Of a stretch of DNA of 64,000 nucleotides, positions 1 through 11,697 are shown piece after piece. The notes beneath the pieces are model-generated. The model was not told the origin of the DNA. It was given only the letters and a program-made list of their open reading frames with translations, and did no database searches. Origin of the DNA: Serinus canaria. Taxonomy: Eukaryota; Chordata; Aves; Passeriformes; Fringillidae. The position numbers and the translations under genes were made by a program. Where the stretch lies: NCBI RefSeq assembly GCF_022539315.1, contig NC_066331.1, positions 11,254,015-11,318,014 of the forward strand, in the 5' to 3' direction. Position 1 is the first letter of the stretch; each line of letters opens with the position of its first letter.

Positions 1-694
1 CTGATAGAACAGGGGTCATAAATATAAAGTTATTTCAACTTTTAGCCTAGTAATATGTAGCTGATTATAATTACAGTTCCAGAATTACGAATATTTTGTT
101 TGCACACAACAGAATACATCAGTTCACTTGATCACTTGTTCCAATAGCTAATTTTCCTCATCCTTAAACATTTATGCCTTATTTCTCTTTTGAATAGCTC
201 TAATTTTAATTAGAAGGCATTTGCTCTTGTTACTAAATTAAAGAGTTCTCTTATCTTTGATGTGGTACATACTGCACCAGATCTCCTCTGCTAAACTAAA
301 CATAAAGATTTTCAAATCTCTCACAATAAAGTATCTGAGATTTCCAATTATTTCTGTATCCACTGTCAATACATAGATCAATTGACCACTGACAGAAAAG
401 GCAGCACGTGGAGTTAGAGCTGGATCTGTAATGGAGAGAGATGGATCTAAAAGCAGAAAGACAAAGGGAGCAATAGATAAATCAATTAATTGACAAAGTC
501 CCCCTCTCCAGGCTGCAATGAGTCCTTCACATCAGTGAACACCTTTTCTTACCTGAAAATTGTGAGCTGGCTCACATAATCCATCATTCCAGCAATGAAG
601 ACATTTGCCTCCTTACTTTCCTGAGGAAAACACCTCCTCTCACTGACACATGGGAAGCAGCCTCCCTTTTCACTCCCCAAATCCCTGACACCAC
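1..694. other. unique AT-rich non-coding sequence
   Basis: AT-rich sequence with stop codons frequent in all frames. I see no CR1 similarity, tandem repeat or exon-like open frame. The only open frame reaching in from the right (from 794 on the - strand) is driven by the ATT/AGT microsatellite, which translates as Thr and Asn runs, so it is not a gene. Confidence 0.6.
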
Positions 695-747
695 TATTAT
701 TATTATTATTATTATTATTAGTAGTAGTAGTAGTAGTAGTAGTAGTA
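695..747. repeat. compound trinucleotide microsatellite (TAT)n-(GTA)n
   Basis: An uninterrupted block of ATT/TAT triplets (about 26 bp) switches directly into nine GTA triplets (721-747). One T-to-G change per unit converts one array into the other, so the second probably arose by expansion of a mutated unit of the first. The complementary strand would read as Asn and Thr codon runs, but the open frame around it has no other coding character. Confidence 0.95.
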
Positions 748-2911
748 ACAGTCACTTCCCATCCTTCACCAAAAGCATTCCATATCCAACACATCCAATT
801 TCACAATACCAACTTGCCAACTGGCAGGAGCAAAATCAACTTTTTTTTTCTTTTTCTTTTTTGGTCTTCAGTAACCTCTGGCCCCTGGCCAGTGGTGTCT
901 TCATTTATTGCAGTGAATTTGTGTCGTTAATATGTTGGATTTGCACAGCAATTGCAAAGAAGTACATTAGTACAAAAGCTATTGCTCTGGATGCCAGGTT
1001 TTATTGCCAGGGCTGATTTACAGGCTGATAAGCAACTCTGCAGTGTCCTTGGGGCTGGGAGGAGGACGGGTGGTGTGGCAGCAGCACTGTGAGGTTCCCC
1101 AGGCCCAGCTGGGGCTGGCTGGAGGAGTTGCTCTTTTCTCTGTTCAGTGTCTCTGCCCTGGTGTCAGTGCCCAGCCATCCCAGCTGGGCACAAAGCCTGT
1201 GTGAGAGCCCCAGGCCCTCGGGAAGGAGATGAAACGCCATTCCAAGAGTGTAGGTTTGGGAGCTCCTGTGTGAGCTCCTGGCTCGTAATGGAGCCATGTC
1301 ATCACTTTCCTGCAAAGATACCATAAAGACAGGCATTACATGGTGCTAACATTTGACAGCCATAACTTCACTTTCAAAAGACATTGCAGGCCAAGTCACA
1401 GTGAATTGTTTCTTTCTGTGCATTTAATCCTTGTCTCACATGCTAGAGAGCAAGGGTGTTTGCAGAAAAGATAGAGTGCTAAGCAGACAGACCGACAGAC
1501 CTGTCTGTCTGTCATCTCCTCGGGGTAATCCCTTAAAATACCGCCTTAACAATAGTGTTTAAAAGGAAGGCATCAAACAGGGACCAGCACAGACAACATC
1601 TCTGACTGCCAGGGAGAATCAGGAAGCATCCCCCTCTGGAGGTTGGCCCTGTGCCCAAAGGAGTCAGCTGCGAGCCCTGGGCAGGATGCCCTGGGCAGCT
1701 TTAGTGGGGCAGAATCAGGCAGGAGGGTGAGACACAGGAGACTCGTCAAGGGCAGGGCATCAGCTCAGATCCACCTTTGGGGCCAGCAAACTCTGCCCGT
1801 GGACAGGGAGGGTTGGGCTGGGCAGGCTGCTCCATACCCTGGCATGACTCTCCAGAGCTCATCCCAGCACAGAGAGGATCAAGGATCTGGATTTAAAGAG
1901 TGAACTCTTGGTCAAACAGTCTCCCAGGAAATATTTTCCCTGCTGCAAGGTACAACCAAACCACTGTGGAAAAATCATATGGTCCTTCAGAGGAGTAACT
2001 GGAGCAGCCAGAGTTAGAGAGGGATCATTCAACAGCCCCTTTGGTGCTGGAGGCTCTTGCTTTGGGATCAAAGTTTCACCCCTGGGGAGGAAGAAGGGAA
2101 ATCCCCTGTGGATGGAGCAGGGGAGGGAGGGTGTTATTGCTGTAACCACCAGGCCTGCCTCTCCTTCCTCTGCCTCCCTGGAGCAGCTGCTGCAGGGCAT
2201 GGCTGGGACCAGATATTGATCCGGGGGAGCCCTGTCCTCTCCCATCTGGCCACCTGGAAGGCAGCAGGGATGATCTCTCCACATTTCACAAGCCCTGAGA
2301 AAATGGAGTGGGCAGTCCAGGGACCTCCAGACTGTCAGTCCCCATCTTAATTAGGACTGTCAGCTTGCCTTGCATTTTAGGGAATTAATGATGCTGCTGC
2401 ATAGCTGCATTTCAGGATAACACCAGCTCCTGCTGATGAGCTGGGGTGTGGGCTTCCCCAGCTCCCTGCCACCTCTGTTTGTTTGTACTTGCAGTCAGGA
2501 CTAGCACAGAAAGGGTCCAGTGAGTGCTCAGGAGAATAATCAACAGTGTTATCTGAATGCCATATCAAATAGGTTTGGCCAGAAATGGACTCAGCTGCTG
2601 AAAACCTATTAGCAGCATCTCAGATTTCCTATGTACCAGCAAGTTAGGGGGCAAGCACTCCAACACTGCCCACAGCTTGTGGTTAATTGCTGTTTGTGGA
2701 GTTACTGCCTGCGAAGTGCCCCTAAAGACAAAAATGAAATGCTTGCCCATTTTGGATGGATGCCACCTGGTCCCCCGGCCCTTCCTCCCCCACTGGGTGA
2801 CAAAAAAAATGCCAAGAAAAAGCAGATTTGTTGCAGGGTGGGACTTTGTGCCAAGTGGAAGCAGCTGTGCTGAGGGGGACTCCGGTCCCACGGTGTCCCA
2901 CAACCCCACAG
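748..2911. other. unique sequence, no gene recognised
   Basis: After the microsatellite there is a short T-rich tract (841-862), then increasingly GC-rich sequence. Open frames of 60-141 codons occur on both strands between about 1000 and 2350, but they overlap one another in several frames, show no recognisable domain and have no convincing splice-site framing, so I treat them as chance frames. A small inverted repeat at 1485-1513 is listed separately. Confidence 0.55.
1485..1513. repeat. imperfect inverted repeat of CAGA/TCTG units
   Basis: A left arm of CAGACAGACCGACAGAC is followed immediately by CTGTCTGTCTGTC. The right arm is the reverse complement of the GACAGACAGACAG pattern, so the locus can fold into a hairpin with almost no loop. 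It looks like a degenerate (CAGA)n microsatellite flipped about a centre; no function is implied. Confidence 0.75.
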
Positions 2912-3188
2912 CCCTGTCCCTGTCCCTGCCCCTGCCCCCACCCTGTCCCTGTGCCCATCCCTGTCCCTTCCCCTACCCCTGTGCCCATCCCTGTCCCTGT
3001 GCCCATCCCTGTCCCTGTCCCCATCCCTGTCCCTGTCCCTGTGCCCATCCCTGTCCCTGTCCCCATCCCTGTCCCTGTCCCTGTCCCCATCCCTGTCCCT
3101 GTCCCTGTGCCCATCCCTGTCCCTGTGCCCATCCCTGTCCCTTCCCCTACCCCTGTCCCCATCCCTGTCCCTGCCCCTCTCCCTGTCC
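2912..3188. repeat. C-rich hexamer minisatellite, (CCCTGT)n with CCCCAT/GCCCAT variants
   Basis: About 277 bp built from six-base units: CCCTGT is the base unit, interspersed with GCCCAT, CCCCAT, CCCCTG and CCCTAC variants. A longer segment containing the rare TTCCCCTAC variant occurs near 2966-2976 and again 174 bp later (a multiple of six), which indicates a block duplication inside the array. The - strand is very G-rich with regular GGG runs and could form G-quadruplexes. Because the period is divisible by three, several frames stay open on both strands and translate as Pro-Val/Pro-Ile or Arg-Asp/Gly-Thr repeats; these are artefacts of the repeat, not a proline-rich protein gene. Confidence 0.93.
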
Positions 3189-4324
3189 TGCCTGCACTCC
3201 AGGACAGCTGAGGGCGTAGCCAGTGACACAGCACACCTGGCTCTACCTGCAGAGAGACATCCCCAGTCAATGCAGCAGCAAAGACATCTCTTCCAGCCCT
3301 GAATATTTCCCCTCTCAAGGTCTGCAGTGCCTCACCCCCTGGGCATGGTAGAATTGCTGGGGAAGCACACACCAGTGAAGGGAACGAGCAGGGCATGAGG
3401 GGATGGGGACTGAGGTGAGATGGGCTGTGCAGGGAGCTGGGTCCTTCAGCCTCAGCCTGGTGTGGGGGGATATGAGCAGTGCTTGGAGTTCAGTAGCTGC
3501 TTGCTGATTGCTCTGATGACAAAATCTGTAGGGGACCTCAAATAACTTGCTCCAAGACTGGGTTCAGAGCAGAGGAAAGGGAAAAAGCAACAGAGAAGAA
3601 AAGCAGGTGGAAGGAAAAGCAGGAGGAAGAAAGAGGCTGCTGGCAGGTATCTCTGTATTTATATGAATTCCCATTTTTTCTGGGACACTGCAGGGTGGCC
3701 ATGAGGGTGGGAGGCAGGATTCTGGTGAAGGTGGACAGACTGATTTCTGTGTAGTCACCCCTCAGACTCTGCTCAGGTCTGCAATGGCAGGATTACATCC
3801 CAGGATTCCAGTCATGACTGGGAAAATCCAAAAGGCTCCAGCAGAGCAGTGCACAGGGGAAAACTGGAAATGGGAGCAAAGGGGGCAGCCAGCCCCAGTA
3901 CTCGCCCCCAGCCCACCACTGCAGCCCCAGCCCATGGGACAGGTACTGGGCTGAGGGCCATGACCTGGGCTGGGGATCACTGCTGACCTCTGCCAGGGGT
4001 TGTGACCTGAAGGCTGAGAGTGACCAGTGCAGAGATTTATGTCTTGTTAATAACAGAATTGAACAATCAGTGTAATGAAATCCATGCTCTGCATTAATGA
4101 GGGGTCGAGGCAGCAGGGGCTGAGCCTTCCCTTCTCCCAGGGCGGGCAAAAGGGGTAAAATCTAGAAGAATTCTTCATTCCCTCCCAAAAATGGGGCCAG
4201 GCTGGGCACTCAGTGGCCACAGAGTTTTGGGTTTGTTATGCCCCATAAATTCCTGCTTCTTTTCTTTAAAGATCAGGAGGCATGAAGGGTATGGAGTTGT
4301 ACCTTCCCTGGTAGATATTAGCTG
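3189..4324. other. unique sequence with a purine-rich tract, no gene
   Basis: Moderately GC-rich DNA. Positions about 3571-3640 are strongly purine-biased (A/G) on the + strand, giving a polypurine-polypyrimidine tract. The open frames present (up to 118 codons, - strand, 3793-4149) show no family resemblance and overlap in different frames. Confidence 0.55.
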
Positions 4325-4665
4325 TGTGGAGACCTCAGAGCACCTGCCAGGATTTGAAGGGACCCACAAGGAAGTTGGACAGGGACTGCAGTGACAGGAC
4401 AAGGATTAAAGGGCTCACCCTGAAAGAGGGGAAATTTAGGTTAGATATATAGAAGGAATTGTCCCCTGTGAGGGTGAGTAGGCCCTGGCACAGGTGCCCA
4501 GAGCAGCTGTGACTGCCCTGGGTCCCTGGCAGTGCCCAAGGCCAGGCTGGACAGGGCTGGGAGCACCTGGGACAGTGGGAGGTGCCTTGGCACACCTGGA
4601 TGGGCACTGGATGGGCTCTGAGGCCCCTTCCAGCCCAAACCATTCTGGGATTCCATGGCTCTATG
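4325..4665 (+). mobile_element. CR1 LINE fragment, 5'-truncated, 3' region
   Basis: The sequence follows the well-known 3' end of avian CR1: a GACCTC block, a segment ending in AAGGGACCCACAAGGA, the AGTGACAGGACAAGG block, TTAGATATA, the AGGCCCTGGCACAGG block, AAGGCCAGGCTGGACAGG, the GTGGGAGGT block, and TTCCAGCCCAAACCATTCT running into a degenerate tail. CR1 moves by target-primed reverse transcription and commonly leaves such 5'-truncated copies. The copy has no reverse transcriptase domain and cannot move by itself. The start is approximate because the 5' part is diverged. Confidence 0.93.
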
Positions 4666-5854
4666 CTGTTGAGAAAAGTCTTCCCATGAATAAAACCTGC
4701 CAGAGAAAGATGCTAAACTGACTCAATTTTTTTCCTAGTCACTGCCTGTGTAACCAATTTTAAATTCTGGCATTGTGACTCAGACACAGCTAAAATTAGA
4801 CCACAGCTCTGCAACTCAGTTGATTTTTGCTTCATGAGGATTCTGTGACTTAGGCAAAGCTCTCATGCTGCAGCAAAAGATGCATCTCCAACAGCTCTCC
4901 AGTACCACCTGTGCAGCCCCATGCCTTGCTGGAAAATGCCCTTGCTGTGATGATACCCCCTTCCTAAGGATGCCAACTCCATTCCTTGTTGTCCAGCAGA
5001 ACCCTGGGCTTGGGGAGTGGAATTTGAAAGGCAAGAACATGTGCATGTTTGGAAAACATAAAATCTAAAAATGGTTTCCCTATTTCTTAACAAAAAGGAC
5101 CTCTTTTAAATTGTTGGGGAAAGTAGCAATTAGCTAACAGAATTGCTAAACTGCTAGGCGCTGCTAAGATTTTGTCATCAACTATTTAGAAACATCTTCC
5201 AGAAGAAAACTGGCTGTGCTTTAACTCTTTTGGGAAAAGAGTTTTTGGGGAAGCAGCTGAGATGTTCCTGGGAGGTTTTTCAGGATCTGCCCCATCCTTT
5301 GGGGGGTCACCCACCTGAACAGAGCACACCTGCACTTTCCCTCCCAGTCTGCTGACCGGGAGGGAGAGTGGCCAAACCCTGCTGTGAGCTTTGTGTCCAA
5401 AGCTCTGCAGTGGAGCAGCAGAGAGCCCCGGGTGGGAATTGTTTGCTGCAGGGTTTTCCCTGGCAGCAGGAGGTGCAGGATGAGCACCCACAGGGTGACA
5501 GGAGCTGCCAGCCTGGCTGTCCCCGGGAATGAAGCTCTCCAGCAGCCTGCAGAAGCCTCCCTGTAACGCATCCTTGGTGAATTCCTGCTGGGGCTTTGGG
5601 CTGAAGTTGTTCTGCTGCCGTTACAGAGGAAGTCAAAGCCTGGGGGAGGCCTTGGGAAGGGGAGTGAGCTCTGAAACCTGCATAGCCCTCACTGCTGAAA
5701 CAGGAAACATCCCATCAGCATTTCAGTATTTATTTCTCTTTAACCTCCCAGCCCTGCTCACCTCCCTGCGCTGGAGGGGCAATTAAGGCGGGTTCCCGTG
5801 GGAGCAGGGGGAGAGGGAAGGAGAGGGGCACTGGAAGCAGAAACCTTCCCCTCC

Positions 5855-5990
5855 CTGTGTCATTAGTATAAATTGTGTTTGTGCAAGTTATATTTTACGG
5901 CAGGCGTGTCAATTAGTGTGTGAAATTTAATAACCCAATTGAGCTTCCCTCGCTCAAAGCTAAATTGAAATCTGTTGCCTGTTTGGGAGA
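5855..5990. promoter_or_regulatory. candidate conserved non-coding / enhancer-like block
   Basis: In otherwise GC-rich flanks this block turns AT-rich and dense in homeodomain-type cores: CATTAGTATAAATT, GTCAATTAGTG, AAATTTAATAACCCAATTG and GCTAAATTGAAA lie within about 110 bp. It is non-repetitive and retains a few CpGs. This texture is typical of vertebrate conserved non-coding elements, but conservation cannot be seen from one sequence, so this is an inference. Confidence 0.25.
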
Positions 5991-6786
5991 GGAAAGGGCT
6001 GTCATGGATGGGAGGCTGAGCTGGTGGGCCGGGTAAGGGCGTGTTTCTTGTAGATTAAAAAGAGGGAATGGTCTTGTCATACCCAGCTTTGTTTGGAGAG
6101 GGCAGCTGATTTGATTTTTTAATTTCTTTTTTAAAGGCAATGACTTTTTTGTAAGAAAACGCTTGGAGGGAGAAGGAGAATAATGTTTATTTGGTTACAT
6201 TTGGTTTTGCTTCTAGTGGGGGGTAGATTTTACTGCTAATGACTGCAACACTGAGGGAAGCTTTGGAGCAATCCCAGCTCCCTGCGCCTGGATGCTCGCC
6301 CTGAGGAGAAGGAAGACAGATGCACCTCACCAGCACCCTGTCCCACAGCAAGGCAAGGGCTGTAATGGGTGTCTGCCCAGGTCCCACCACAGCACGAGCA
6401 CCAAATCTGAAACTCACAGAGTTTAGGGCACTAGGACCAATACTGAGAGCACAAAGAGATCAGGCTCTGCCTGTAAAAGAGCCTGTGAGAGCTCCCAAGC
6501 AGGGAGTTTGAGCAAGTATATAAGTATATAATTTATTTAACTTGCTTCAGGCTTGGGATGGATTGTGGTGACAATGGGCTTTAGTATGGATGGCAGTACC
6601 AGCTGGCCCTACCCTGACATGCTCTTTGTCCCCACCATTGTGATAAAAACATACTCAGTGCAACCATGAAAATCAGTGCTTTCACCTAAAGGCAAAACTC
6701 CAGGAGATGGAGACTGGAGGAAAACAGCAAAATTACTACACTTGCATGAGCTCACCTCAGACTTTTATCCTCACTCTACTAATATT

Positions 6787-6842
6787 GGGTGGGGTTTTAT
6801 TTTTAGGTGGTTTTGTTTTGGTTTGGTTTTTTTGGTTTTTTC
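6787..6842. repeat. G/T-rich low-complexity tract
   Basis: Runs of GGTTTT, GGTTTG and GGTTTTTT-like units with T-runs on the + strand, ending where the sequence turns into CCAAAAACC. It is simple low-complexity DNA that keeps a + strand frame open by avoiding stops; it is not coding evidence. Confidence 0.8.
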
Positions 6843-9803
6843 CAAAAACCTTCTGTCCCAAAAGTCACAGTGTCAATCCCTCTCACCGTGCGGGATGGCC
6901 CAAGAATCACAGCTTCATTTTGAGGAGCTCCCTGCTCTCCCCTCTTCCCACACCTCCACATTACTCCTGCCAACAGTAATGTGGGGATTGCTGCACTTCC
7001 TCTCTCCATATCCCACAGGACAACCTCTGCCTGTGAAATTATTCCTTTCTGAGATGTTTCCCCCTCACTGGCAGACATTCTCCAGCCTCTCCTGGGCTGC
7101 TGGTCTCAAAGCTCTCCAAAGAGACCCATTATCCAGGAGAGGGATGTCCAGGACTGCTTGGCCTTCCTGGAGGAAAGAAACCCCAAGGTTCATTCCACCA
7201 AGGATCTTTCCAAGCCCTGCTGGAAGTGGGCAGAAAACTGTAATGAGGAAAGGAATGTTTATAAAATTGCTTCCATGGGCACTGCACACATGGCGACATG
7301 TTTGTAAATCAGGTCATGCCATTCCCCGAAATATATGGGCAACGTTCAGGATATTTAATGAAATAAAGATGTAATTGGCTTCAGCTTTTTAATGCTTTGG
7401 GAAGCAGCATTACCCTGGCTTGAAGGGGACTCTTAAATAAGATTGAGTTACTGCACAGAGTAACCCACTGCAAAGATACAATCTGAGGAGGGAACCTGAC
7501 CCTGCCAGGATTTCCTCTGTAGTGTGTTTGCACTGTACCAGCATCTAATCTGGAGCACATATCTACATTTCCCTGAGTCCCCAGAAAAGCAACCTCAGTA
7601 TTCATTGAATGCTAAAAGAGAAGAAATTTGCTCCAGGAAGGAAATTTTAAGGCTATAATCTGCAGGGTCCAGTGCATGTTTTTAAAGCATCGGAAATATT
7701 AGAGGTCTCTCATGTCTTCCAAAAACCTTAAGAAGGACAAAATGCTGCACAGTGAAGGCCTTTAGGAAGGATTGCAATGGCAAAAGAGATTAAACATAAG
7801 ATCTGGAATGCCAATGACCTGTACACATTTTTCAGTGAACAACAAAATGCCATGCAAGGCTTCAGTGGCCTCCAGCAGCCAGCGCTGCCCAGCGGGTCCT
7901 GAGAGCCCAAATCCCTGGGGAGCCTGGAACTGCCCAGCTGCTCCCCCAGCTCCTTATCTCCTGACCAGCAAGTCTCGATTTCCAGGGGAAGGGCAATAAA
8001 TATTCTAACAGGATACTGAGGAGGCTGGTGAGAATTTAGAGGAGATGCAGAAAAGATCCCACAGCCTGAGGTCAGCTGGGTGCTGGCTATGAACTACACA
8101 AATTTGTTCTAAGACACCCAAAATCAGCAAAAATATTATGCAGCCCAGCAGTTAGATACAATAACACATTGCATTGTCCACTTCCCAAACCTTCTACCCT
8201 TCCACAATCAAAGCCTAAAATTAAAGAGCTGAAAAACATGAATTTGAAACGTAGTGAAAGGCAATCTGTGTTTTGTAGGCACAGGGAGGGCAGATCTTTA
8301 AGGCTTTCACTGGACAGCCCTAAGTTTAACCCTCTTCCAGGATACTCTGAGATACTCCCCAAACAGGCACAAGGACCTGGAGGACTTGAAGACCTCCTAG
8401 CCAGACAGGACTCATCTCCATTTAGGAGTCACAATGTTTTCAGAGAACCTGGCTGCAGAAATACAATCTAGCACTGTGGGACCAGAGCAGCCTACTGTGC
8501 AGAGAAGTATGTTGGCAAAAAATATGGCTTTTAAAAGAAATGTTCAGCTCTTTTTCAAGAGAGAAGGAAGCCTGAAATTTTTTCGGACAAAAATAAAAGC
8601 ATCATAATTTTGTAGTATTTGAAAAGAACTCTCCAGAGTCAAGGAAAATTACACTAAAAATGAGAAGTATTGGCAATGGAAATAAGTGAGGAAGGCTGCA
8701 CAAGACAGGGCCTGGGTCCAAGGGAGGGAGGGGCTGATGCACAGCCTTGGGAGAGGCTGCAGTTACTTGTCAGAATGATGGCACTTGTGAATTTTTAGGG
8801 TGTTTCACTGCGAGTTTTCCAGTTTGGAGAAGCACTGAATTTCCCCGGAGCCCCTGGCCCAAGATGAAAGCAGCTCTCTTGCACCTTCCAAGCACAGGCT
8901 CCCGAGAAGGAGACATGTCCTTCTCCCCTTCTCCTCTCCATCCCACTGAACAGCTGAGTTCTCAGATTGCCTGACATGCCATTTATGACAGAAATAACCT
9001 GCCTTGGCACTGACACCTGGAATTCACTTAAGGTTCATCCCATTGTTAATGACCAGATCAATAAAACTGAAGCCGCAAGAAGAGCTCTGCCCATCCATCC
9101 TCCTGCTGCCCCCCTTCCCCAGGCACGCTGTCCACGCTCCCCCTCTGCCTAAGAGCGTTCCCCTCAGCCTTGGAAGGAGACTTGCCCACGCTGGGACAAC
9201 TCCTTTCCTCCCCACAGCCCCTGACACCTTTCTCCCAGCCCTGTGAGCTGACTGACAAAGCTGGGGAGAGGAATCGGCCTCAGCCTCCCTCTAATCAGCC
9301 CTGGCCTTGCTGAACTCTCCCCTGAACGAGGAGATCACGCTGCCAGACAAGGCTGATTCACATCGTTTTCCCATCAGAGAATGAAATCTATCACCCCTAG
9401 GACAGCCCTGTTATTGCTGCAAGCCACTTCAACCTACCCACTTAAAAACCCCTTGTAAAAGCTGAAAAGGACGTTGACATATTTTATGGCAAATTAACTT
9501 TTAACATGTTCTTTCCCTCCCTGTATTAAGCTCACAAGCACAGCTGACACGTCCCTGCTCCTCAGCAGCTGCAAGGACAGGACTGGATGAGGGCTGGCAG
9601 CTCCCCATGGCAGTGGAAGGGATTTAGGGTAATATGGAGAGATTTAACTGCCCTCTCCTTTTGTTCATCTGTCTTGACTGACTCCAGAGGAAGCCCAGGA
9701 AAGCTCTTACTTGTTCCATGAGATGAACCTACTCCAAGGACAAGTCCCTGCTACAGAAGGCAGAAGCTTCCAAAGTCACCCTGCATTTCCCTCTGGTCTG
9801 TTG

Positions 9804-9885
9804 ATCACAGAATCACAGAATGGTTTGGGTTGGGAGGGACCTCAAAGTTCCACCCCCCTGCCATGAGCAGCTAGGACATCCCAGA
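9804..9885 (-). mobile_element. CR1 LINE 3'-end fragment (antisense)
   Basis: It reads ATCACAGAATCACAGAATGG then TTTGGGTTGGGAGGGACCTC and a block ending in CCCCCTGCCATG, the reverse complement of the CR1 3' terminus (tail repeats, then the TCCCTCCCAACCCAAACCA motif). Only about 80 bp remain, making it among the most severely truncated copies here. The right boundary is approximate. Confidence 0.9.
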
Positions 9886-11579
9886 AAAATACCTTCACTA
9901 CAGATCATGAGCATCCCATTACAGAGGCTGTGAGAGCACTGATTGATCCCCAGACTGGCATTTTAATTTATTTCCCACTGGACAACTCATTCATTACGGA
10001 GAAATAAGACCATTAAATGCATGATGAAGCACAGGCATCAATAGATGAGGCTGGTGGTTACTTTACTGTACCTATCTAAACAAGAACTCGTACATAAATC
10101 TATTTGTGATCGCACAGGACCTTTTAAGAGGAATAAGGAAGCAGTAATTATTAAGCAGATCTATATAAAAAAGAATTGCTTGCCAGCATTACCACCCTGT
10201 GCACACACACATATTTTGCTGTTGCAGTTGTGACTGCAGGGCAGAGGTGGGTCAGATGCTCAGATTGCAAACAAGCTGCCTCCAAACCTGCTCAGAGCCC
10301 CGTGGCCTCTCCCAGGTGTGTGCAGGTGTGTGTGTGCACATGGGAGCATGGTCTTATCTTCAGCAGCAGGGAAAGGTGCAAGAGCAGACAATGCAAAATA
10401 TTTTTCTCTACCTTTTTTTCTTTTTAGCTGACTTCCCACTCAACCAGCCTCTGGGATGGAGCAGGATGATCATGCTCTATGAAGGTTTCCTTTCTTTAAT
10501 ATGTATTTTTGCCCCACCTGCAGTGAATGAAGAAAAAGTAACAAAATGCCCGAGCACATCCATGGTAGTGAAAGGATCCCTAAGTTGTGTCTTTCTCACC
10601 TGGAAGGGACACTTTGGCCTCTCCCCACCTTCTCCAGCCAGTTTCTCTTCACTGTGATGTCTTGTAGGATCTCCTCCCCAGCCTTTGGCCTCCCAGCCCC
10701 TTTGTTTCTCATTGCTTCACCTTTTCACCCTCAGTGGTGTTGGAGGCCACTGATGCTGGCTTGACTCTCCCTCATGCCCCCATCTCACAGCTGTGTACAA
10801 ACACCTGCCATGCCTGGTTTTACCCTTCACCCACGCTCACTCAAAGGTACCACAGCTTGGAATAAACCCAGCAGCTGAGGTGGGCTTGGGTGCTGGGTGA
10901 GCAGAGGAGAGTGGAGCAGCTGGGTGGGGGCACAAGCAGCGTCCCCAGCCCCTGCTGGAATGGACTGCCTGCTATCCCATCCCGTTTGGTGAGCAAAGGC
11001 TTGGCACCAAGGAAACATATCCCAGAGCTGATGTGAAGTTATGGCTCCATTCATTCGTTCGGATTTCTTCAAAGCTTGAGAAAATTACACAGAAGCCTAA
11101 ACACAGCCCCAGATTCTGGCCATAGGGAGCTTCCCAAGATTCACGGATTTCAGATGAAACCTCCAGCACTGAAATAGCTAAAAAGCTGTTTTCCACATGT
11201 GATCAGATCTGATTTTACCCTGCTGGACAATCCAGCTATTAGTGCTCATCTCAACTGGAGAAGTTGGGAAAAGCCCCTGTGCTTGGGCTGCTTGGCAGGG
11301 AAGTGTCTGCCCCAGCAGGGACAGAGGAAAGGCAGCAATGGCAGAGACAGGCAGGACAATGGGAAAGGAAGGGGAAGTGAAAGAGGAAGAAATGAACATT
11401 TCAAAAATGAAGAGATACAAATAAAGGCTCCCAGATGGGACATAGAAACACCAGGGGCAAAAGCTTTCTTTGAAACTGTTTGACAAATCAAACAAGTCTG
11501 GTCCTTTCTGTGTCTATTTCCAAGAACACTGAACAATTCCACAACTGTTGAAATAATCCCATATAAAGGTATGGTCAGA
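9886..11579. other. unique sequence, no gene recognised
   Basis: Contains short GT/CA-rich patches near 10200 and 10320 and overlapping open frames up to 152 codons (+ strand, 10199-10657), whose product has no recognisable domain. An AT-rich, non-repetitive block at 9985-10180 is listed separately as a possible regulatory element. Confidence 0.5.
9985..10180. promoter_or_regulatory. candidate conserved non-coding block
   Basis: A non-repetitive stretch with AT-rich homeodomain/POU-like cores: CCATTAAATGCATGATG, AGTAATTATTAAGCAG and TTTTAAGAGGAATAAG, plus the CpG-bearing GTGATCGCACAGG. It has no open frame of note. The texture is like a vertebrate conserved non-coding element. This is inferred from composition only. 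Confidence 0.22.
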
Positions 11580-11697
11580 ATTTTGGTTTTTTCTTTTAAA
11601 TAAAAAAGAGTCCTAAAGAAAAAAAGAAAAAAGAAAAAAAACCAAAAACCAAAAAAACACTAAAATCCCAACCAACAAACACCCAAACAAAATAAAG
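11580..11697. repeat. T-rich then A-rich low-complexity tract
   Basis: A short T-rich arm (GGTTTTTTCTTTTAAAT) is followed by about 90 bp of A-rich sequence with AAAAAAG, CCAAAAA and ACAAAC-like units. The T-rich and A-rich halves are partly complementary and could fold back. It resembles a degraded poly(A)/simple repeat; I do not see a retroelement body attached. Confidence 0.8.

Larger units (their letters stand above)
4666..9803. other. 5.1 kb of unique sequence without a recognisable gene
   Basis: No CR1 or other known repeat recognised. The longest open frame is 232 codons (+ strand, 6676-7374), which runs through a G/T-rich low-complexity stretch (6787-6842) and yields no domain I recognise. 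A conserved-looking AT-rich block at 5855-5990 is listed separately. There is no CpG-island-like segment or convincing promoter, and no paired splice sites that delimit an exon with coding character. Confidence 0.5.

Noticed and set aside
2677..3396. Pro-rich (+) and Arg/Asp- or Gly/Met/Thr-rich (-) open frames of 127-224 codons
   Set aside because: All are readings of the CCCTGT hexamer array, open in several frames on both strands because the period is six.
6676..7374. 232-codon + strand frame
   Set aside because: Passes through a G/T-rich low-complexity tract that removes stops. No recognisable domain.
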